This document shows positions 56,028 through 64,000 of a stretch of 64,000 nucleotides of DNA, piece by piece. The number at the start of each line of letters is the position of its first letter. The stretch's first letter is position 1. A model generated the notes under the pieces. It did no database searches. It was not told where the DNA came from and worked only from the letters and a program-made list of their open reading frames with translations. The position numbers and the translations under genes are program-made. Source of the DNA: Leuctra nigra (lineage: Eukaryota > Arthropoda > Insecta > Plecoptera > Leuctridae); NCBI GenBank assembly GCA_934045905.1, contig OW203767.1:16557073-16621072 (forward strand), read 5' to 3'.

Positions 56028-57791
56028 TTATTCTGCGCGACTCATTCCATTTCCCTGTACATCATTCCACGATGTACTTTGTTGGTAATTATTCTGGTTA
56101 CTTTGATCTTGTTGATTATTTCCTCTTCCACAACCATGCTGATCTCCACGTCCTCCTTGACTTGCACCTTTTCCTCTACCACGTTGATCACCTTGACCTT
56201 GATTCTGTACATCATTCCATGATGTCCCTTGTTGGTAATTATTCTGGTTACTTTGATCTTGTTGATTATTTCCTCTTCCCCAACCATTTTGATCTCCACG
56301 TCCTCCTTGACTTGCACCTCTTCCTCTACCACGTTGATCACCTTGACCTTGATATCTAATACCATTTCCCTGTATTTCATTCCATAATGTCCCTTGTTGG
56401 TAATTATTCTGGTTACTTTGCCCTTGTTGACTATTTCCTCTTCCCCAACCATTTTGATCTCCACGTCCTTGATTATGTCGCATTTGATCTGTATGAATAT
56501 TGTTGTTGTTATTCTCATTTTGTTGTCCCCTTCGGAATATTCCATTTTGTTGGAAATTATCATTCATCTGTACGCAATGTAGATTTTCATGCTCACATTC
56601 GATTAGCTGTTCTAACATCTCTTTCGTACTCTTCCGATACATGTGAAGTACCTCTCGTGTATTAATTGGGAAATGTCGCAATATTTGTTTTGCCAATTCT
56701 TCGTCTTTCATTTTATTTGGCAAGTATCCAACCAGCCTCACAAGTCGTTTAAAATACAATGACATTGTAGTCCTTCCCAGATATCTTCCATTGTACACTT
56801 CCTCAAGAACATAACTTTGCTGCGAGCTTCCCCAGTATTTTTCAATTATTCCTGTTTTGTATTCATCATATGATTCATAAGTTTGTTCTCGATACCAGCT
56901 CCTTGCAGTGTCCCTTATTACTGATGCTGCTATCATTAACTTTTGATGTTCAGTAATTCCATTGATATTCCGAAATCTCATTTCTATTAAACGAATGTAC
57001 TCTAATACATGTAACTGATCATTTTTACCATTGAATATAATACCATTCATTCGTAATTCTTCACTGATTTGTCCAACAATGTTGATTCCACAAACCGATC
57101 CACTACACGTTATTTTAGACTGTCCCATAGCACTAGTCAGCTTCTTCTCGATTTCCTCATTTTTAATATTTATTACATTGATCATTTGTGTACAGTTTCC
57201 CTTAAATTCTTCAACATTTTCCTTTACCTCTTGAACTTCAGCTTTCCATTGATCTTCCCTAAGATTCTCATGTTTTGACAATTGCCACGTTATTCCATCA
57301 TCTAATTTCTTAATCTTTCTCTCTATTTCTTCCTCAAAATCAATCCTTTTACTTTCCACTTCTTCGAACTTGTGATTAACATCTTCTACTTTTTCTTCAA
57401 TGCAATCCACACGTTCTTCTACTATCTTGACTCGTTCTAGCATTTTGTTGTTTTGATTTAACAATACATCAAACCTTTTAAAGCAATTATCAATCGTTTC
57501 CTTATCTTCTTTCCGAATTTGTTCACATTGTTCATATCTTTCCTTATCTTCTTTCCGAATTTGTTCCTCTTTTTCATTGTTTTCCTCATCCTTATCTATT
57601 AATCTCTTACACAATTTTTCTATTGTCTCTCTATCATTGTGAATCAACTCAAACACTTCATTTTTCATTTTCCGCATATCATCGGTAAGATTCTTGATTG
57701 ACTCTCCTATATTTTCTTCAAATGACTTTTCAACCTCACTCCTTAAATCTCCCATCTCTGTCTCAACCTCATTGCCTGTAATACCATCCAT
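56028..57791 (-). CDS. gag: Gag of Ty3/Gypsy copy 1, RGG-type C-terminus
   Basis: From ATG at 57791, 587 residues. The N-terminal third is a charged coiled coil (EEQIRKEDKERYEQCEQIRK). The middle has a capsid-like region (HQKLMIAASVIRDTARSWYR, ILRHFPINTREVL). The C-terminus is three tandem Gly/Arg/Gln/Asn-rich repeats (DQNGWGRGN, QSNQNNYQQ, RGRGRGASQGGRG). No CCHC zinc knuckle is seen; the RGG boxes probably bind RNA instead. The stop lies 12 nt before the first annotated pol codon, in another frame. Confidence 0.92.
   Translation of the reverse strand: MDGITGNEVETEMGDLRSEVEKSFEENIGESIKNLTDDMRKMKNEVFELIHNDRETIEKLCKRLIDKDEENNEKEEQIRKEDKERYEQCEQIRKEDKETIDNCFKRFDVLLNQNNKMLERVKIVEERVDCIEEKVEDVNHKFEEVESKRIDFEEEIERKIKKLDDGITWQLSKHENLREDQWKAEVQEVKENVEEFKGNCTQMINVINIKNEEIEKKLTSAMGQSKITCSGSVCGINIVGQISEELRMNGIIFNGKNDQLHVLEYIRLIEMRFRNINGITEHQKLMIAASVIRDTARSWYREQTYESYDEYKTGIIEKYWGSSQQSYVLEEVYNGRYLGRTTMSLYFKRLVRLVGYLPNKMKDEELAKQILRHFPINTREVLHMYRKSTKEMLEQLIECEHENLHCVQMNDNFQQNGIFRRGQQNENNNNNIHTDQMRHNQGRGDQNGWGRGNSQQGQSNQNNYQQGTLWNEIQGNGIRYQGQGDQRGRGRGASQGGRGDQNGWGRGNNQQDQSNQNNYQQGTSWNDVQNQGQGDQRGRGKGASQGGRGDQHGCGRGNNQQDQSNQNNYQQSTSWNDVQGNGMSRAE
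56049..56055 (-). promoter_or_regulatory. Candidate -1 ribosomal frameshift site G GGA AAT
   Basis: In gag phase the last codons contain CA[G GGA AAT], an X XXY YYZ slippery heptamer. A one-base backward slip leads straight into the pol frame, which is open from there with no stop before the protease. It lies 21 nt before the gag stop. Structure downstream was not computed. Confidence 0.55.
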
Positions 57792-57879
57792 GACTTCTAA
57801 TAAACTAAACACCAATTCCAATTACTAAACTACTTAATCTCAGGTCTTGTTTTGATTTTAAGATCAGTTCTTAAAAAGC

Positions 57880-57897
57880 CTCTCACGTTGGGCGCCA
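57880..57897 (-). other. Primer-binding site, tRNA-Lys type
   Basis: On the minus strand TGGCGCCCAACGTGAGAG directly follows the 5' LTR. TGGCGCCCAACGTG is complementary to the 3' end expected for tRNA-Lys, as in several Gypsy elements and retroviruses. Confidence 0.8.
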
Positions 57898-58731
57898 ATT
57901 TTGTGACTCAACACTAGTTACTTAATTAATCCTAAACCATCTTCAAATAATACCCTACTGTTGGGTGATAAATTCGTAGCATTATGTATTTCCTTTTCTA
58001 GTAATTTTTATTAATTTTATGTAGTACAATTAAAAAGGGTGAAGCTACTTCTGGCCAGATTTAAACTTATATTTATTAATTAATAACTAAGATTATGAGT
58101 ACTCATCACTGAGGTGTAGATAGCTATAGTCCATCATGGTCCATCATCTCATTAGATAGTTCATCATCAATATAGTTTTTGTCATGAATTTTCTCTTCGT
58201 GCACTTTTCTTTCCCCTTTGCCGCCTTCTTTTCTTGATTAATATTCTTCTTTTAATAACAGTTATTTATGACATTTCTTCTAGTAATGATTTTTTTTAAA
58301 CGATACACACAACATTCTTCTTCTAATCTTACATTTCAACTGCCTCTTTTTCCAATTCAAATTCCCCACCATCCAATCTCATTCTGAACACCATACCATA
58401 TTTTTCCATTGTTGTGGCTTTACAGTTTTGAACCCTTTTTATTTTAAACCTCGACCCCAAAGGTGATATGTTTCGAAAAGATAACTTAATATTTTTAAAG
58501 ACATTTTATAATATAAATTAATGTTTTAAGAATTTAAATATAACTGTAATAATATTCTGTACTACTTATTTACTTTAATATAATTGAATCCTGAATAAAA
58601 TATGATTTAAATGTCATTATTTATGTTATAATTTTGATCGCCATAGAAACAATCACGGCCTTCTATAAATTCATAAGGAACCACTTGTTGTTTACAACCT
58701 AGATAACTCTCCCTGGTACAGTAGTGCTATA
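57898..58731 (-). repeat. 5' LTR of retrotransposon copy 1
   Basis: 834 bp, the same as the 3' LTR. Promoter and terminator are expected here. Its outer edge (TATAGCAC on minus) joins the filler at 58732-58778 instead of host DNA. Confidence 0.88.
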
Positions 58732-58778
58732 CACTACACTGACTACACTGACTATAGTGACTGACTACACTATACACT
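58732..58778. other. Filler between two LTRs, CACTGACTA-type repeats
   Basis: About 47 nt made of variants of CACTGACTACA and its partial complement (TATAGTGACTG). Sequence resembling both LTR edges (CTATACACT, CACTGACTC) recurs in it. This fits a repair junction with templated insertion more than a target duplication. Confidence 0.7.
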
Positions 58779-59605
58779 GACTCAACACTAGTTACTTAAT
58801 TAATCCTAAACCATCTTCAAATAATACCCTACTGTTGGGTGATAAATTCGTAGCATTATGTATTTCCTTTTCTAGTAATTTTTATTAATTTTATGTAGTA
58901 CAATTAAAAAGGGTGAAGCTACTTCTGGCCAGATTTAAACTTATATTTATTAATTAATAACTAAGATTATGAGTACTCATCACTGAGGTGTAGATAGCTA
59001 TAGTCCATCATGGTCCATCATCTCATTAGATAGTTCATCATCAATATAGTTTTTGTCATGAATTTTCTCTTCGTGCACTTTTCTTTCCCCTTTGCCGCCT
59101 TCTTTTCTTGATTAATATTCTTCTTTTAATAACAGTTATTTATGACATTTCTTCTAGTAATGATTTTTTTTAAACGATACACACAACATTCTTCTTCTAA
59201 TCTTACATTTCAACTGCCTCTTTTTCCAATTCAAATTCCCCACCATCCAATCTCATTCTGAACACCATACCATATTTTTCCATTGTTGTGGCTTTACAGT
59301 TTTGAACCCTTTTTATTTTAAACCTCGACCCCAAAGGTGATATGTTTCGAAAAGATAACTTAATATTTTTAAAGACATTTTATAATATAAATTAATGTTT
59401 TAAGAATTTAAATATAACTGTAATAATATTCTGTACTACTTATTTACTTTAATATAATTGAATCCTGAATAAAATATGATTTAAATGTCATTATTTATGT
59501 TATAATTTTGATCGCCATAGAAACAATCACGGCCTTCTATAAATTCATAAGGAACCACTTGTTGTTTACAACCTAGATAACTCTCCCTGGTACAGTAGTG
59601 CTACA
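58779..59605 (-). repeat. 3' LTR of retrotransposon copy 2, U5 end trimmed
   Basis: Same LTR family, but the last ~7 nt at the left edge (ATTTTGT of other copies) are replaced by filler. The right edge has TGTAGCACTACTG on the minus strand, next to the polypurine tract. Confidence 0.85.
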
Positions 59606-59701
59606 ATACCCCACTATGGAATATAGAAATATACTTTCTTTATTACATACCACCCCACTATCGTGAATGTCCATTTTTGTATTTTGCTTTCAATTGTTGC
59701 T

Positions 59702-62700
59702 TTACAGTTCCTTCAAAGACATGTATGGTTTCAAGAGTATCGTATTATACACTCCTTTCAAAATTCCTTCCTTGGTCTTCAATTCATACGTATTGTTTCC
59801 TTTCACTTTAGAAACAATATAAGGCCCTTCAAATATATGGAAAAACTTCTTAGTTTCCTTTGACATAAAATTGGAAACATGTATTGCTCGTAATAATACC
59901 AAATCATTTGTTTTGAAAGTCGTTTTCTTCGTATACTTTTCTTCATGATACTTCTTTCTTTGAGCACCTTTATTCTTCAATCTATCCCCAGCCATTACAA
60001 TCTTCATGTCGATATCAATTTCACTACCGTTATTTTCAGGAAAATCGATATTTTTAGCACTGTTGGATATGTATTTTTGATTGTAATGTAGTTCCATAGG
60101 CATAAACCCTGTACTTTCATGAAAACTTACGTTTAACCAATGTTCAATTTTAGGAACCCATTGTACCCATGAGTTATGTTTGTTGGAACAATATGTTCGA
60201 AACATGCGACCTAAACTACGCATGACTCTTTCACTAGGGTTTGATTGTGGGTGTCGAATAGTCGAATGAATTGCGATTACTTGATTTGCTTGCAAAGTTT
60301 TGTACCATAAACCAGACGTATATTGGGTTCCATGATCAGATAAAATTCGTTCCGGAATTTGAACTTGCTTGAAATATAATTCCAATTTCCCAACTACTGC
60401 CACTGCCGTAGCCTGCTTCAATGTATACAATTTTACTAACTTGGAGAATAGATCAATAAACACCAGAATATATCTGATTCCAAACTTTCCTCTTGGAAGA
60501 GGTCCGTACAAATCTGTGGCAACAATCTGGCCTGGTTTGCTGGGAATGATAGGAGTATAAGTACCTCTTGATGTTCTATTAGGATGCTTAAACCGCTGAC
60601 AAATGTCACAACTTGCTAGAATTACTCGAATAATTCTTGCCATGTTCTTGAAATAGTAAAGCTTTCTCATTGCCATGTGGCATTTACGTTCTCCGAAGTG
60701 TCCGAATTCTTCATGCACTTCAATTATCAAGTCCTTCATGATCGTCGTAGGTATGCATAATCTCCATCCATCATCATTTTTCGCTTTGTGAAATAATTTC
60801 GTCCCGGAAATCTTGAATTGTTGATTTTGACTGTTATCATTCGGCTCATTCAATTTCTGTATAATCTCTCTAAACTGTGGGTCCTGTTCTTGTTCAGTTT
60901 GTATCTTTTCAAACCTCTTCTTCATGCTTAAACTGCATGATAATATAATTTCATATATTCCAATTTCCTTATCTTCACAAGTTTCTTGGTATATTTTTCC
61001 CTCTGCCGTTCCTGGTAATCTACTTAATGTATCTGCAATTACGTTAGATTTTCCCGAACAATGTCGAATTTCAAAGTTAAACTGTTGTAACCAGAGTACC
61101 CAACGAGTTAATCTTCCAGATAATAATCTACATTTCATCAAGAATGTAAGTGCTTGGTGATCAGTAACAATTATGAATTTTCTCACACCTTGAACGAACA
61201 ATCTAAACTTCTCAACAGCAAACACAATTGCCAAACATTCCTTTTCAGATACATTATAATTGATCTCCGAAGTTTGTAACAGTCTTGAAGCCATATTAAT
61301 GATCTGCATTTCACCATCATCATCCTTTTGATATAAAATACCAGCAATACCATAGTGACTTGCATCACATTGAATGTAAAATTCTTTGTTCATATCCGGA
61401 TACAACAACTGCACATTGTTTACAAACAATTCTTTGAGTTCTTCAAATGCCTTCTGATGCTTTTCATTCCATCTCCATGTTGCTTTCTTCTTCAACAATT
61501 CCCTTAATGGTTCCATTTTATTTGCAAACTGATTTGTAAATTTCCGAAAATAACTGCAAATACCAATCAATCCCCTCAATTGCTTTTGATTTTTCGGCGT
61601 AGGCCAATTTTGAATAACATCCAATTTTTTCGAGTCGGGTCGAATTCCTGTACGATCTAAAGTATGACCAAGAAACGAAACTTGGTCTCTGCACCATTTT
61701 GATTTTTTCAAGTTTATTGTTACACCATAGTTCTTGAATCGTTTGAATATCATGTTCAGTTTTTCTATATGTTCTTCAAAAGTTGTGCTTGTCACTAGAA
61801 TATCATCCACATATATAACAGTTGAATCTCTTAAGTCTTCTCCTAATACATGTTCTAATCCTCTTGAAAAAGCTGCGCCGCTTACGGAAAGTCCAAATGG
61901 CAATACCTTAAAGCAATACACTCTACCGCCGTATTTAAATGCAGTATACTTCCTGCTATGCTCCTCCAAAGGAATTTGCCAAAACGAGGAATTTAAATCA
62001 ATAGTGGATAACCATCTGCTCTCAAAATGTTGCTGCAGCAATTCGTCAGGATCTAACGGTGTCTCATGTTCTGGAATAAGGATCTCATTTAACCTTCTTG
62101 CATCTAAACATAATCGAACTGACTGATCCTTTTTTATGTTAACTACCAAAGGATTTATGTAAGGTGATGTCATTTGTTCAATTATTCCCCACTCGATCAT
62201 ATTTTTTAACTGCTTTTCAACAGCCTCTCTATGTGCAAAAGCAACTGGATAGCTTTTGTTGTAATAAAATCCATTATTCCTTACTTTAATAGTATATTCA
62301 TAATCTTTTATTAATCCTGGTTTATTTGTGAATATCTCTTTATATTTAACTAATAAGTCTTTCAACTCTTCCTTCTGTACATCATTTAACAATGTTAAAT
62401 TATTAATGCTTTCAAGAATCTCATTGTTGTATGTATTACATTCTCCATCCAATCTTCTTGAATTATTCTCATGCTCATAATTCAACTCTATGGCCATTAA
62501 TTCTGAAATTTTTGTTTTTTCGAATTGTACCATTTTTCTGTTAATCTCTTTGCCCTGAATATAAACTGTTTTCGTGTCAAAGCATATATTCATAGATAAT
62601 TGTGCCAATATGTCCACTCCCAGTATCAAATCCCTTCTCAAATCAGGCACAACTAAACAGATTATTTCTATTTGGATATCATCTATATTTATGGAAAGAA

Positions 62701-63007
62701 ATGCTTGTCGAGTTATCTTCTTTCCTCGAGCTTGTGTTGCACCAACTATGGTAATTCCAATAACAGGAAAGATCTCAATGTCTTTATTTTTCTCCAGTAA
62801 ACTTTCAAATACAACTTCATTCATGCAAGTCACTTCACTTCCTGTATCAATTAATGCAATCATAAATCTTTCCTTAAGTTTAACTAAAATTTCTGGGCAT
62901 TTGATTAAATTGGTATTCATTTCTTCGTTTAAGTCATCTTCTTCTAAAAGTTCTTTACCATTAACTAACTGGACACTATTAATGTTTTGCACTAGATTTG
63001 TAGTCAC
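59702..63007 (-). CDS. pol: Pol polyprotein of Ty3/Gypsy copy 2
   Basis: 1,101 codons, intact, with the same protease, RT, RNase H and integrase motifs as copy 1. Six residue differences are seen by eye (positions 12, 202, 379, 466, 806 and 903), none at a catalytic residue. This near-identity implies a very recent common source or a tandem duplication. Confidence 0.95.
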   Translation of the reverse strand: MTTNLVQNINSVQLVNGKELLEEDDLNEEMNTNLIKCPEILVKLKERFMIALIDTGSEVTCMNEVVFESLLEKNKDIEIFPVIGITIVGATQARGKKITRQAFLSINIDDIQIEIICLVVPDLRRDLILGVDILAQLSMNICFDTKTVYIQGKEINRKMVQFEKTKISELMAIELNYEHENNSRRLDGECNTYNNEILESINNLTLLNDVQKEELKDLLVKYKEIFTNKPGLIKDYEYTIKVRNNGFYYNKSYPVAFAHREAVEKQLKNMIEWGIIEQMTSPYINPLVVNIKKDQSVRLCLDARRLNEILIPEHETPLDPDELLQQHFESRWLSTIDLNSSFWQIPLEEHSRKYTAFKYGGRVYCFKVLPFGLSVSGAAFSRGLEHVLGEDLRDSTVIYVDDILVTSTTFEEHIEKLNMIFKRFKNYGVTINLKKSKWCRDQVSFLGHTLDRTGIRPDSKKLDVIQNWPTPKNQKQLRGLIGICSYFRKFTNQFANKMEPLRELLKKKATWRWNEKHQKAFEELKELFVNNVQLLYPDMNKEFYIQCDASHYGIAGILYQKDDDGEMQIINMASRLLQTSEINYNVSEKECLAIVFAVEKFRLFVQGVRKFIIVTDHQALTFLMKCRLLSGRLTRWVLWLQQFNFEIRHCSGKSNVIADTLSRLPGTAEGKIYQETCEDKEIGIYEIILSCSLSMKKRFEKIQTEQEQDPQFREIIQKLNEPNDNSQNQQFKISGTKLFHKAKNDDGWRLCIPTTIMKDLIIEVHEEFGHFGERKCHMAMRKLYYFKNMARIIRVILASCDICQRFKHPNRTSRGTYTPIIPSKPGQIVATDLYGPLPRGKFGIRYILVFIDLFSKLVKLYTLKQATAVAVVGKLELYFKQVQIPERILSDHGTQYTSGLWYKTLQANQVIAIHSTIRHPQSNPSERVMRSLGRMFRTYCSNKHNSWVQWVPKIEHWLNVSFHESTGFMPMELHYNQKYISNSAKNIDFPENNGSEIDIDMKIVMAGDRLKNKGAQRKKYHEEKYTKKTTFKTNDLVLLRAIHVSNFMSKETKKFFHIFEGPYIVSKVKGNNTYELKTKEGILKGVYNTILLKPYMSLKEL

Positions 63008-63018
63008 GTAGTCAGTGC

Positions 63019-63927
63019 TTATTCTGCGCGACTCATTCCATTTCCCTGTACATCATTCCACGATGTACTTTGTTGGTAATTATTCTGGTTACTTTGATCT
63101 TGTTGATTATTTCCTCTTCCACAACCATGCTGATCTCCACGTCCTCCTTGACTTGCACCTTTTCCTCTACCACGTTGATCACCTTGACCTTGATTCTGTA
63201 CATCATTCCATGATGTCCCTTGTTGGTAATTATTCTGGTTACTTTGATCTTGTTGATTATTTCCTCTTCCCCAACCATTTTGATCTCCACGTCCTCCTTG
63301 ACTTGCACCTCTTCCTCTACCACGTTGATCACCTTGACCTTGATATCTAATACCATTTCCCTGTATTTCATTCCATAATGTCCTTTGTTGGTAATTATTC
63401 TGGTTACTTTGCCCTTGTTGACTATTTCCTCTTCCCCAACCATTTTGATCTCCACGTCCTTGATTATGTCGCATTTGATCTGTATGAATATTGTTGTTGT
63501 TATTCTCATTTTGTTGTCCCCTTCGGAATATTCCATTTTGTTGGAAATTATCATTCATCTGTACGCAATGTAGATTTTCATGCTCACATTCGATTAGCTG
63601 TTCTAACATCTCTTTCGTACTCTTCCGATACATGTGAAGTACCTCTCGTGTATTAATTGGGAAATGTCGCAATATTTGTTTTGCCAATTCTTCGTCTTTC
63701 ATTTTATTTGGCAAGTATCCAACCAGCCTCACAAGTCGTTTAAAATACAATGACATTGTAGTCCTTCCCAGATATCTTCCATTGTACACTTCCTCAAGAA
63801 CATAACTTTGCTGCGAGCTTCCCCAGTATTTTTCAATTATTCCTGTTTTGTATTCATCATATGATTCATAAGTTTGTTCTCGATACCAGCTCCTTGCAGT
63901 GTCCCTTATTACTGATGCTGCTATCAT
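63019..63927 (-). pseudogene. gag: Gag of copy 2, N-terminal half cut off by another LTR
   Basis: The last 302 residues of gag are present, from MIAASVIRD to the RGG repeats. At 63927/63928 gag sequence stops and the exact start of an LTR in opposite orientation begins. The coiled-coil half is missing from the window and may resume beyond the inserted element. Confidence 0.9.
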
Positions 63928-64000
63928 TGTAGCACTACTGTACCAGGGAGAGTTATCTAGGTTGTAAACAACAAGTGGTTCCTTATGAATTTATAGAAGG
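63928..64000 (+). mobile_element. Start of an oppositely oriented LTR of the same family
   Basis: TGTAGCACTACTGTACCAGG begins precisely at the LTR terminus and continues into U3 to the window end. A terminus-exact junction is what integration of a third, plus-strand copy into gag of copy 2 would give. Confidence 0.8.

Larger units (their letters stand above)
51781..58731 (-). mobile_element. Complete Ty3/Gypsy LTR retrotransposon, copy 1
   Basis: Two 834-bp LTRs (51781-52614 as 3' LTR, 57898-58731 as 5' LTR) flank gag and pol on the minus strand. The order protease-RT-RNase H-integrase and the priming site place it in Ty3/Gypsy. There is no env: only about 100 bp separate pol from the 3' LTR. 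The LTRs look nearly identical by eye, indicating recent insertion. A clear target duplication was not found. Confidence 0.92.

Noticed and set aside
55583..56359. Plus-strand frames of 100-145 codons opposite gag and pol
   Set aside because: Antisense shadows of the retrotransposon genes; present identically in both copies and without domains.

Overview
The window is AT-rich eukaryotic DNA with long introns, GT-AG splice sites and many nested transposons. The proteins look arthropod. The repeat style, with many short GTAGGTA/CCTAC runs, tRNA-derived SINEs and TA/hAT/Harbinger-like MITEs, suggests an insect, possibly hemipteran; that placement is inference. No bacterial operon, CRISPR array, rRNA or intact tRNA gene was seen.

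Layout. (1) 1-17.5 kb, plus strand: five exons of a TMEM151-family membrane protein, with its first exon(s) upstream of the window. The first visible exon lies in an 85-bp minisatellite built from its own 3' splice site and coding start. The introns hold a Harbinger-like element carrying a nested hAT MITE, two copies of a large foldback repeat family, and a 41/82-bp minisatellite that begins at a splice donor. (2) 17.8-18.4 kb: an intergenic hAT MITE with a perfect 8-bp target duplication. (3) 19.4-32.2 kb, minus strand: two tandem nine-exon genes for nuclear RNA export factor (NXF/TAP) paralogs, each with RRM, LRR, NTF2-like and TAP-C (UBA-like) regions. The distal copy (here NXF-B) is open throughout and uses one GC-AG intron. 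The proximal copy (NXF-A) has a 2-nt reading-frame deficit in exon 5. (4) 32.6-47.9 kb: gene-poor DNA with a complete 959-bp TA-flanked TIR element, a near-perfect palindrome with 417-bp arms, and an approximately 1.8-2.2 kb tandem duplication containing tRNA-like sequences and possible orphan exons. (5) 47.9-51.5 kb, plus strand: three exons of a two-pore-domain potassium channel, with tandem repeats in its 5' leader and in intron 2. The 3' part is not in the window. (6) 51.8-64 kb, minus strand: a complete Ty3/Gypsy LTR retrotransposon, then a second nearly identical copy joined through a 47-nt filler. The second copy's gag is interrupted by the exact start of an LTR in the opposite orientation.

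The three gene loci are not functionally linked in any way visible here. What unites them is repeat activity at gene borders: minisatellites or transposon ends lie close to several splice sites, and the NXF pair shows strong divergence in the RRM but near-identity in parts of the LRR and NTF2 exons. Alignments and exon joins were made by eye; no database search was run.
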